In this document: piece by piece, positions 50,321 to 60,530 of the stretch | Position numbering within the stretch: position 1 is the first letter of the stretch | Layout: the number at the start of each line of letters is the position of its first letter | DNA from: Sclerurus mexicanus | Taxonomy: Eukaryota > Chordata > Aves > Passeriformes > Furnariidae | Assembly (NCBI GenBank): GCA_013396755.1 | Contig: VWZF01005684.1 | Span: 644,601 to 708,600, forward strand | Length of the DNA: 64,000 nucleotides | Reading direction: 5' to 3' | Translations under genes and position numbers: made by a program | The notes under the pieces: generated by a model | Database searches by the model: none | What the model saw: the letters and a program-made list of their open reading frames with translations, nothing else | Told to the model about the DNA's origin: nothing

Positions 50321-51198
50321 TGTTATAGTTTCAATACTCGTTGGAATTCCTTCCTAAAAGCTTGGAGGCAACGCCTTAGTCTGTAAAAGCTGGATAACAA
50401 AGGGCGAACTGAATATTCATACCCTGACGCTAATCACTTGGCTAGGAGCTTTTGTTCTGCTCTCTCCCCAGGCCGGGAGGGGGAGGGAGACCAGCTCGGG
50501 GAAAGGGGGAGGTGGCCAGGGGGCTGTTGTTTTTTTGCTGCGCAGGTCAGCAGCTGCAGCGATCCGCGCAGGGAGCGAGGCAGAGGCACACCGGTGTCCG
50601 GAATTACTGGATAGTTGGGACTTTGCCTTCTCATCCCTGACTCGACCATTTTTGGTCATCTGTGGACGTTGCGGGAGCTGTCTGGGAGAGGGGAGAGAGA
50701 GAGAGTGCCCGTGTTTCCTGTACTTCAGAGATAGATCTCCTGCTGCTGTTCTCGCCATCAACATCACTGTCGCCGACCTGGTGACCTACAAGGGAGAGAG
50801 AGAGGCCAGCCGGCCGGGGCTCAACATCACCTCCTGCTGTCCGTAACTATAACTGCATCCCCTGGGAGAGAGAGGCCAGCGGCTGAGGCATGGCATCGCC
50901 TCCTGCTGCCCTTAGATACAACTGCAGTCCCAAAAGTAGCCAAAAGTAGCCAAAAGACCTTTTAACTGTTTGCCTTGTCGTTTGGGGAGGGGGGAAGATT
51001 TTATTACAAGCTGTTGGTGTTTGGTCTTTTCTGGAGATACATATAAATATATTGTCATTGAGAACTGCTATCTTTTTCCATATATATATATATATATTTC
51101 CTAATTAAAGTTTTAGTTTCTAAATTTAAAGGGAGAGGGATCATTTTTGTTTTTCTTGGTCAACATAGATATCTGAGTTCTCCCCTTGAACTAAGACA
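50321..51198 (+). mobile_element. Solo LTR with 5-bp target duplication CCTTC (copy A, 878 bp)
   Basis: It starts TGTTATAGTTTCAATACTCG and ends CCCCTTGAACTAAGACA. The flanks are CCTTC (50316-50320) and CCTTC (51199-51203), an exact 5-bp target duplication as made by ERVL-type integrases. The middle is GC-rich (50460-50900) and the 3' part AT-rich with an (AT)n run at 51080-51098. An internal duplication of about 70 bp lies at 50792-50863 and 50864-50932. A second copy of the family lies at 57228-57948. No internal retroviral genes remain. The 116-codon minus frame in it is spurious. Confidence 0.9.
50792..50932 (+). repeat. Imperfect tandem duplication of about 70 bp inside LTR copy A
   Basis: Both halves begin GGGAGAGAGAGGCCAGC (with small differences), pass through CATCxCCTCCTGCTG and end near AACTGCATCCC or AACTGCAGTCCC. 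The same two-fold layout is seen in the copy at 57.2 kb, so it belongs to the family rather than to this insertion. Confidence 0.75.
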
Positions 51199-51283
51199 CC
51201 TTCCCCAAAATAACAGCAGCAACAGCAGAAGGAATCAAATCAAACCAACAGAAATTAGTGAGATGGTGGAGGACAATTACTAA

Positions 51284-51795
51284 GAATCATACAGTAGAAT
51301 CATAGAATATCCTGAGTTGGAAGGGGCCCTCAGGGATCATCAAGTCCAGCTCCTTGCCCGGCACAGAAAAACCCCAAGAGTCACACCATGTGCCTGAGAG
51401 GGTTGTCTAAACACTTCTTGAACTCTGTCAGACTTGGTGCTGTGACCTCTGTCCTGGGGAGCCTGTTCCACTGCTCAGCCACCCTCTGGGTGAAGAACCT
51501 TTTCCTAATATCCAACCTAAACCTCCCCTGACACAACTTCAGGCCATTTCCTCAGGTTCTGTCCCTGGTTACCACAAAGAAGAGATCAGTGCCTGCCTCT
51601 CCTCTTCCCCTCACAAGGAAGTTGTAACTGCAATGAGGTCTCGCCTCAGTCTCCTCTGCTCCAAACTGAACAGACCAAGTGACCTCAGCTGCTCCTCATG
51701 CAGCTTCCCCTCCAGGCCCTTCACCATGCTCATAGCCCTTCTTTGGGTGCTCTCTAACAACTTAGTGTGTTGTATTGAGGTGTCCAACATATAAT
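51284..51795 (-). mobile_element. CR1 LINE 3' end (about 510 bp)
   Basis: Reversed CR1 read from its 3' end: AATCATAGAATATCCTGAGT, GGATCATCAAGTCCAGCTCC, CCTAATATCCAACCTAAACC and GACCTCAGCTGCTCCTCATG. It is 5' truncated. The 84-codon minus frame at 51611-51865 is partly the CR1 ORF2 tail region and not a gene. Confidence 0.95.
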
Positions 51796-54700
51796 TGTTG
51801 ACTTGTCCTTTTCCCCTTCTGTCTTTTTCTCCTTTCTTCCTATTTCTAAAGGTGGAATCACACAACTACAGTGTTACCCATGGAGATCAGGCCTTTTTCT
51901 CAGACATCTTAAATGGATTCTGTTAAAGTATTCAGGGTGACAATTCATAGTGTCACTGCCTAGAAATCCTGTTAGAGCTCTGAAATTTAAACAAAGAACC
52001 CCACCTCACTAAAATGTCAATTTTTATGTTTGTGACCTGGTTTGAGATCAATAATTGTTTAATAAAAGCAAAGACACTCAGATTTGCCCTCAAGAAAATG
52101 GGAAGTTTTTAATACTATCCTAAATTTTCTTTGTTTTTTTTTCCCCAAGTCACTGTTTCTATTTATTTGACTGACAAAAATTTTTGTTAGAATTGAACTA
52201 CTTTTGCAAAATTTTTCACTTTAAATCCAACTTTTTTATCAAAGTCACATTGAAAGATTTCAGGCAGCTCTAATCATCTGTTTTTATGTCTGTGATGGTG
52301 CTTATTGTCTCCAACTACATTTCTTTAGGCATTGTACCCATTCAGAAATAACAGTCCTTTGCCCATGTCTCCTCTCCAGCTTCTCCTTTGTTCACCTCCA
52401 CTGATGATCAGCACAGCAACCTACCAAGACTAGCTCTGTCATCCAGTGAGACTGAGCAATGAGAGAAGCAAAACATCCAAGTTTCTCCTTATAATTTAGC
52501 TTCCAACAAGCAAAGGGAGTTCTTAGAAACCTTAGAAGAAGCAATGTAAAGTATACCTAGGGAAAACTTGGTAGCAAGAATCTCTAGATTCTTTTTTTTT
52601 TTGATGACCTAAAGAATGAGTTCTTAAAGCACAAAATGCATGAAGCCAGTTCAGCTCTTTGGAAGAGAAGGATTGATGCAGGCTAGCAGAGAGAAAGAAT
52701 TGTTAAGAAAACCACACTGTGATAATAACAGTTATCTTACAGAAGACTGGACCCAAAAGACCTTAGAAGTAAAGCTGAAGTTAAGGTTTCAAGACTCAAA
52801 AATCCATTTGGAGATCAGATACCAACCAACCCATACTGAATTTGGGTGATCTTCTGTTAATTTTTTTAAAGGTATGGCTATGTTTCATGGCAATGTAGGA
52901 TGACGTCCAGTGCTGGAGAGACCAGCAAGGCCCAGAGCCTTTGTCCTTTGTGGATGGTCTTCCCCACCTTGATCTTCCCAAGTAATAGGAGGACAAGACC
53001 TTACTGGTAATGCATGGGTTAGGGAAACAAAGCTGCAGGAAGGGAAATTAGGAGGATTTATCTTCAAACAAGTATTCCTTCAAAGGAGGGAGTAGGTCTC
53101 AGCAACTTTAAAGACTACATTTGGATTGTGAACAAAACAGTCTGATAAAAATAGGAACGTTGCTCATTCATAGTTTTATTAGTATTCTTTAGATACTTCT
53201 ATTCAGAGACGTTAGGCATGGCAGCATGTTCTCACCTGCAGTGTTATGAATAAACTAATTATTTCTAATGAACTAAGCAATCTCTTAATAAGGCAGAGAA
53301 GAGTGAGAGAAAACTATCCCAACTGAAGAAAATGGCAGAATTAAGGAAATTTGATGTAAAGTTTAGAAGTTTTCTGAGTCCTGAGAGGCCTTTCAGAGAT
53401 TAAAGCAAATTGCTTTGGCATACAATATGCACTTTATTAAATTCAGATAACTGGAGGGAGAAAATCTAAGGTTTGATATCTACATTCACCCAAAGAAATG
53501 TCTTAGAAAAGGGACAGCAGTCAGATTTAAAGGAAACAAAGTAAAATCAGCCATCCTGTATATGTAAAATCCTCATTAAAAAAAAAAAAAGGAAACAAAA
53601 AAAGAATAAAAAAACCCAAGCCCAACACATTTTCCCTTGAATTTCTTTAGTTGGAAGAAAATCCCCTAAGCATAGCTTGAAAATGTGAAATGGTTAAGAA
53701 CTCCATTATCATTCATGCCTCAGCAACTTCATTATGTACACAGGCCCAGCCTTTGCAGGCTAAAAGAGCAATCCTGATCCATGCTGCATGCCATCTATAA
53801 CGTAGCCTCGCTGAAATACCAATAACACTAACATCTGTCTTGTGCAATGTTAAAAGGGAAAAAAAGGGAGAGATTCCCAGAGATAAAAAGCACATGAGGA
53901 TGGCAAAAAAGGAAAATACAGAAATGTATGACAGACAAATTTTATTAATGGCTCAACCATATGCATCCAGGGCATAATTAACTATTCACAGGTGAAATTA
54001 GCAGATAGGAGTGTCTGTCGTGAGCAAATTGAATAGACCCTGATTATATCAATAGTTTTCAACCAGTGTCCCCTGGTTATCAAACTATCAAATAAATTTG
54101 TCCACTCTCCCCTTCTCTGGGAGGAGGGGGTTAGGAGGAAGGGAGAACTTTAATTATCCGGCCACAGTATATAGCAGGTCATTAATAAAACCTAGTTATC
54201 TTGCTGCAGGTTTTATAGTTTTACTGTTATCTTTTATCGAAATAAACATTTGGAAAATGTCCTTAAAATTACTGGAGATACTTTGCTACTTCCCCACCAG
54301 ATATTTGAAAATGCAACTTTGCTGGATTTTACTATACAATGCATGGCATCACCTCAAAGACTCCCACCTTCTTCCTCCTACCACTATAATGGAATTATAG
54401 AGTTTGGCGGTACATACATTGATGGATCTAACCAACCTGCAAATGCAGATAAGGGTAAAATCACTTGATGGGTTAGTTCTTCTTAATGTATATTTACTCA
54501 GCCTTTATGTTATGTATGCATTTTTTACTTTCATGCCACATATATCAATGACAAATGTAAGAATTGAAAAGCCAGTAATAACATAAAAGAACAGCATTTT
54601 TTGTCTGTGGTGCAATTGCCAGAGATGGTATCTTTTCATTTGAATAAAGAATAGTAGGAAATTAACATTTTTGGGTCCTGGTCCTGATTCTGTTCCAAGT

Positions 54701-56837
54701 ACATTCAATTTCTAAACTCAAATGGGCTTCTATGATACAATAGAGGATTCCACTTCATTTACACTGTATTTTTCCACAAGTATTATAATGATGCTTCTCA
54801 TAAAAGAATGTGAATGTTTATTTTATATACATTTATACAAGGTCAGTATGGAAGTGGTCCACACAGAAATGTTTCTTTTGAGGAAAACCAACTCATAGAT
54901 CCATTTTCCCATCTGACAATTTTTAATATCTTCTCTTCCTCTGTGGGATATACTGTATATTTATTTGGTTTTAATACTCCCTATTTTCTTTTCCTATTGA
55001 CCTTCAGAAATGTGAAGATCATATGATTCTATTATTTAAGAAAGATCTTTGTTATCCAGTAACTTAAAAGAGGATATATATTCCAAATTGGAGGGGGGGT
55101 TTTGTTGGGTTTTTACTTGCATATGTGATTTTTCATAGTTCATGGAACATTTTTCTGTGGCTTTTAAATTTAAAAAAAAAAGGAAAAAAGGATAAAATAA
55201 TTTAAATCAAATGGTGGGGTGGTGAAAGCAATTTAATTCCCATTTTCAAAAACTGTAAGCCTCAAGCACATATTGCAGGATTTATTAGTAGAATTATTAA
55301 TTCTGATGAATTATTTCAATGTGACCACGAGCAAACTGACATAGGCCATACTGCTGGGATGGGAAATAAAATGAAAGCTGTTGTACTGAAGTTCCTTTAG
55401 AAGTAAATTAGGGTTACGGAAAACCCCTATGTTAATGCTCTATTACAAAGAAGAGGAAAAAACATAGTGAGACCTTTTTATGATTTTACAATTACGCCAC
55501 TACAATTGCTTTCAGTACAATAGAATTACTTCAGATTTCAAGAGTAAAAACATTGACAGAGGAGTGAAAAGTCTCTCTTCCTGATAAATATCAGTAGTAG
55601 CCAGAGCTTGTGTACACAGCAAGCCCAAATGGCCTTGGTAAGAGCAGAAGGGGTCTAGTTGGAGGAGTCAACCTCCTCTTTTGGAGTGGAACTTGGAAGA
55701 GGCTTCATTTACTTTTTCCAGGTGGCATATGGTGGTTTGTATTTAACGTTTAAACTACAGACAAACAAAATTTATAATTACATTGAAATTATTGTAGTTT
55801 CCTTGAGGTCAAAGAAACTATCAACTTGTCAAACACTTAGCCCTTTTGCAATTTTTTATCTACATAGTTTAGAAATACAGATAATTGAAAAAGTACATGA
55901 CTGTCACAAAAGAAAAGGAAAAAATATCATCAGCAAACTAATAATGCATTATTTGCAGTTTATAAAGGATAAGTTTCTGGATAGATGTAGTAATCTTGTA
56001 ATACTTTGTTGGCTGAGGTAAGTTAATCACATTCTCTTTACTTTTTAAAAAAGATATAAATATAAAACACATCTTTCAATAGTGATTGTATCAGGGAATT
56101 CACCTTTATATCAGTTTTGCTAATTATATATTGGCATTACTTTTATATTTTCTGTATTAATTGTATAATATAAGCAAAGATTGTCTTCCTTTGCAATTAC
56201 AGTTGCTCCATTTTCCTTACATTGAGCTTTGGTGGTAATATAATTAAAAAATGGAGTTTTGCACAGGCAGTATTGCACGTGGTGAAAAATGGTAGCTATT
56301 TCCACACTTCACAGATCCAGCTGCTATGAGCATTAAAAATTACTTAAAACACAAATTTATCGCATCGTGATTACAATGGATTGTGTTGTTATATATTAAT
56401 TGAATTGTAAATTGCTGTTTTAAATTAAAACACAGCTTATTATGAATGGCAAGAGAATAATAAGTGATGAAGTAATGTTTCATGTAATTGCCAAAATAAA
56501 ATAAAAAATTTGAAGAGAGAGAGGAGAAAGTATGTTCCAGACAACTACCTCTTTTGAAAGATTGCCCTGGAGCTATTGATGGACTGTACATTTCAGTGTC
56601 GTCAGTGAGTAACAGCCTTTAGTCTCAGAACTCAAGGAACTTTTCGTAGCAAAATAACAATATTAGCAATAATAGAAAGCCTGGAGAAGAACTATCTGCA
56701 GAGAAAACACCATTTTTACAAACATTATTTTCCCATAGAAGTTCCACCTCTATAAGAAAACAGAATGACTGGCTGGCAGATACAACTATGTAGGCAGTCA
56801 AGGAGATTATAGGAAAGAATCTAGGAAATACCAGCAG
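51796..56837. other. Gene-free AT-rich DNA
   Basis: No gene recognised. Frames of up to 120 codons (for example 55659-56021 plus) have no family resemblance in AT-rich sequence. The unique block 53690-54480 is discussed in the findings. A-runs are at 53578-53591 and 55171-55180. Confidence 0.55.
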
Positions 56838-57227
56838 ATGCAGAAGAATACTCTCAGGATGACATCTGCAAGTGATGTCATCCAAGAAGAGGGTGACAAA
56901 AAAAGAGCAGTGGAGCTGGTGAAGGGACTGGAGCACAAGTCTTATGAGAAGTGGCTAAGGGAGCTGCAGTTGTTAAGCCCAGAGAAAAGGAGGCTTAGTG
57001 GAGACCTTGTCACTCCCTACAATCACTTGAAATGTGGTAGCAACCTGGGGGTCTGCATCTTCCCTCAAGTAACAAGTGATAGAACAAGAGAAAACAAACT
57101 CAAACAAGAGAAAATGAACTCAAATTACACCAGAAGAGGTTTAGATTGGATATTAGAAAAATTTCTTCACAAAAAGGATTATCGAGCACTGGAACAGGCT
57201 GCCCAGAGAAGTAGTTGAGTCACCATC
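56838..57227 (+). mobile_element. CR1 LINE, left part, interrupted by an LTR
   Basis: CR1 text on the plus strand: GAGCTGGTGAAGGGACTGGA, then GGAGACCTTGTCACTCCCTA, GATTGGATATTAGAAAAATT, GGAACAGGCTGCCCAGAGAA and GTTGAGTCACCATC, where the LTR cuts in. The 126-codon frame here is CR1-derived. It continues at 57949. Confidence 0.93.
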
Positions 57228-57948
57228 TGTTATAGTTTCAACCTTCATTGGAATTCCTTCCTAAAAGCTCGGAGGCAACGCCCTAGTGTCTAAAGATGGT
57301 TAACAAAGGGTGAGATGAATATTCATATCCTAGTGTTAATCGACGGGGAGACACCAGTTTTGGCATCACTGGAGAGCCAGAATTGTGTTTTTCCCCTCCC
57401 TAACTCAACCGTTCACCTTGGGAGCCATGGGCACCATGGAAGCTACTGTGAGGAACAGAACATGCCTGTTCGTACACTACGGCGACAGATTTTCTGCTGC
57501 TTCTTTTTTTTTGTCATCGATCCAACAGGAACTGAGCCGGTGATTGTTCCCTGCCATTTTCCCTGAGAAAGAGGCCTGACTGGCCAGGGCGTGACATCGC
57601 CACCTTCTGTCCGTGGAGAAAACTGCATCCCCTGAGAGAGAAGGCAGCAGCTGAGGCGCAACATCGCTACCTGCTGTCCTTAGATATAATTGCAGTCCTT
57701 TTTTTTTGGGAGGTAGCCAAATACCTTTTAACTGTTTGCCTTGTTGTTTGGGGGGAGGAGGGTTTATTACAAGCTGTTGGTGTTTGGTCCTTTCTGGATA
57801 TACACATGTATGTATTGTGGTTAAGAACTGTTATCCTTTTCGTATATATATATTTTTCCTAATTAAAATTCTGTTTTCTAAATTTGAAAGGAGAGGGACT
57901 ATTTCTTGGCCGACATAGATATCTTAGTTCTCCCCTTGAACTAAAACA
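57228..57948 (+). mobile_element. Solo LTR nested in CR1, 5-bp target duplication CCATC (copy B, 721 bp)
   Basis: It starts TGTTATAGTTTCAACCTTCA and ends CCCCTTGAACTAAAACA. The flanks CCATC (57223-57227) and CCATC (57949-57953) are identical, and removing the LTR plus one CCATC restores the usual CR1 phrase GAGTCACCATCCCTGGATG. Same family and orientation as copy A at 50.3 kb, but about 157 bp shorter, mainly in the GC-rich part after the first 110 bases. No retroviral genes remain. Confidence 0.95.
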
Positions 57949-58101
57949 CCATCCCTGGATGTATTTAAAAGATACTTAAATGTGTCCCTTAGGGACACAG
58001 TACAGTGGTGGACTTGCCAGTCCTGGGTTTACAGTTGGACTTCATGAGCATCTTGAGGGTCTTAAGGGTATTTTCCAAACTAAATTATTCCATGATTCTA
58101 G
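57949..58101 (+). mobile_element. CR1 LINE, right part (3' end) after the nested LTR
   Basis: It resumes with CCATCCCTGGATGTATTTAA, continues ACAGTGGTGGACTTGCCAGT and ends TTCCATGATTCTAG, the CR1 3' terminus. With 56838-57227 it makes one CR1 insertion of about 540 bp. Confidence 0.92.
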
Positions 58102-58840
58102 ATACACCCTGAAAACAGGAGAAAAAAATGAACTTAGTAAAATTCAAGAACAGTGACAATAATTAAAGTTCTTTTTTATTAGGAAACATAAAAACAGGCA
58201 ATAGACTAAGCCCAAATACGACATATTTCTATACAACTCTAAATAAAGTGAGGGATATGAACCAGGACTGACAGATTTTAAAAAACCTATTAGAAAAAAT
58301 ACCAGTAGGCTATTGTAATCAAGTTATCTTGTGAAGAAGTGATTTTCCAGGTTTGAAGTGTAGAGTTAATAAGGCAAACTTATGAAATAGATAATCAATT
58401 ATCATATACCTGAGGGTTTGAATTCCATGTGTTTTTAAAAGTCATATACTATTGGGATTATATTACAAGTAACCTATCATAATGGTCATTAAAGGTGATA
58501 TGTTATGGAAGATTAGGAAAGTTTGAAAGAGAGAAAACTTAGAAATAATGCATGAGTTCACTTGCTCCTCTCTAAACTGGAGGAATTATGCACAGGGTCA
58601 TGATGATTTTTGAATTTTAAACATAAAGTGATGGCTGATGCTTGGTGCTCAGTCAGAGAACACACAAGGGAAGAAAAGGCCACAGTGTAATAGCAATCAT
58701 ATTCAAATAGTAACCATATTCAAATTCAAAATTCCATGGAATGAACAAATCTCAGAATTTCAGTAAATAAAAAGATTTTTTAAAAGGAATTTAAAATAAG
58801 CTTCTAAAGCAAAATGTTTACAAGAGGCAGATATGGCCTA
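58102..58840. other. Gene-free AT-rich DNA
   Basis: Nothing recognised. Confidence 0.55.
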
Positions 58841-58987
58841 TTCCTGAAAGTGTTCAGGGCCAAGTTGGATGAGGAACTGAGCAACCTCATCTAGGGAAAA
58901 GTGTCCCTGGCCACGGCAGGGGATTTTGAACTATGTAAACTTTAAGGTCCCTTCCAACCAAGCCATTCTTCCAGTCTATGATTCTAT
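58841..58987 (+). mobile_element. Short CR1 LINE 3' end
   Basis: CAGGGCCAAGTTGGATGAGG, then TGTCCCTGGCCACGGCAGGG, GGTCCCTTCCAACCAAGCCA and CAGTCTATGATTCTAT, the CR1 3' tail with its terminal repeat. About 150 bp, strongly 5' truncated. Confidence 0.9.
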
Positions 58988-60229
58988 ATTGTTTTGAAGA
59001 CATCATATTAGAATTCTGGGGTAAAAAAAGAAAATATCAAAATACTTGAAAACCATTAAATAAAGCTAAAGCTAGCAGGGCTACCAACATAGTGACATGA
59101 GGACATCTTCTAGAAGGACTGTTTGAAAAAAAGATCAGAAGAGACAAAGAAGAAAGGTTGTATGTGTATATACACACATGTATGCATGTATTTAGATAAT
59201 GATAGAGCTAAAGTTATCTATGACAGAAAAGCTCCAGCTCTGCAACAACTTGCACATTAGTTTCGCTTGAAGAAGGACAAGGGAGATGAGAAGTCTTGGC
59301 CGTGTTGTCTGTACCATATGTGCCAGACTGACTGCATTCCAGACAGTGAATGGATCAAAACCATCGTGCCACTTTCAGTGCCCCACTGGGGCATTTCTGG
59401 GATGAGGAGTGAACTGAGCTGCCTCTGGTCTCCATCCAGGTCCTCAGCCATACATAGCAGCATGTTCCTTAGTGAGGTACTAGAACAGATCAGATACACA
59501 TGACTACTTTGCTGCTGCACACCAGCCTAGAGCACTGGCCACAGGCCAGTGAGTATCTCCTGGACACAGAGTATTTCCTATTCCAAGCAGGGCTGTATCT
59601 CTGTTGCCATGGTCAGTGTCTCATGGTCTCAGGCCAAAAAGCCTTGAGGAAGGGTAGAAGAAAAGGTCTCATGCTTCCTGTTTATGACATATCTAATGCC
59701 AGTCCAGGGCATGCAGCTGGGTCTACACAAGAAAGCAGCAGATGATCCTTTCATGGGTGACCAAAATTACATGTATATTGTGACCTTCATGGGTCATGTG
59801 GAGAACCTGCCTAAGAGACCAGCTTTCTGTTGATAGGGTAATCTGCCAGAGTATGTGGACATTTCCCAGAACTGGGTATGGGAAGTGGAAAAAAGTGAGT
59901 GGAATGGAAAAGAGGTAATAAAATATAAGGGGAGTGCTTGGGCCACAAGGTTTTGAACACTTACTTCAGCTTAGTCTCTATCCTTTTGTTGCACCATCTA
60001 CAAATGACAGTGCTAACAATATGCATGTGGAGTTGTATGCCTAGAAAGCACGGGCAATCTCACTGTACCATGTGACTGTGGAAATGTCTGGCTACAGAAG
60101 TTTCTCAGAGCTGACTTTAGTTTGAGAAGATTTATGCAGTCTGCAGTACTGTAGACACATATTCCAGCAGTGATGCGAGCCAGACAGTTGCAAGCAATCA
60201 GTTGGTATGCAGACTCACATAATAATGGT
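58988..60229. other. Unassigned stretch with moderate GC and frames on both strands
   Basis: Frames overlap at 59257-59520 (minus) and 59267-59745 (plus). They are broken by stops and frameshifts and I cannot assign them to a family. The texture is that of a decayed repeat rather than a host gene. A TGTATATACACACATGTATG patch lies near 59163. Confidence 0.4.
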
Positions 60230-60530
60230 ATCTTAGAATAGTTTGGGTTGGAAGGGACCTTTAAAGATCACTTAGTTCCAACCTCCTCACCATGAACAGG
60301 AACATTTTTTACTAGACCTGATTGCTCAGGGCCCCATCCAACCTGGCTTTGAGCACTTCCAGGGATGGGAAATCCACAACTTCTCTTGGAAACCTGTTTC
60401 AGTGTCTCACCACCTTCATCTCAGAAAAGTCTCTTCCTTGTGTTCAGTCTAAATCTATGCTCTTTCAGTTGGAAAACCACTCCCACTTTTTCTGCTAGTA
60501 TAGGTAGTGTCTTGTGCCCCTCTATCAGTG
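60230..60530 (-). mobile_element. CR1 LINE 3' part
   Basis: Reversed CR1: GTTTGGGTTGGAAGGGACCT, TTCCAACCTCCTCACCATG, CCCATCCAACCTGGCTTTGA and GGGATGGGAAATCCACAACT. The terminal ATTCTATG repeat is reduced. Similarity fades at about 60530. Confidence 0.92.

Noticed and set aside
55659..56021. A 120-codon plus-strand frame in AT-rich DNA.
   Set aside because: Low-complexity residues, no conserved motif, and length not exceptional for 64 kb of sequence.
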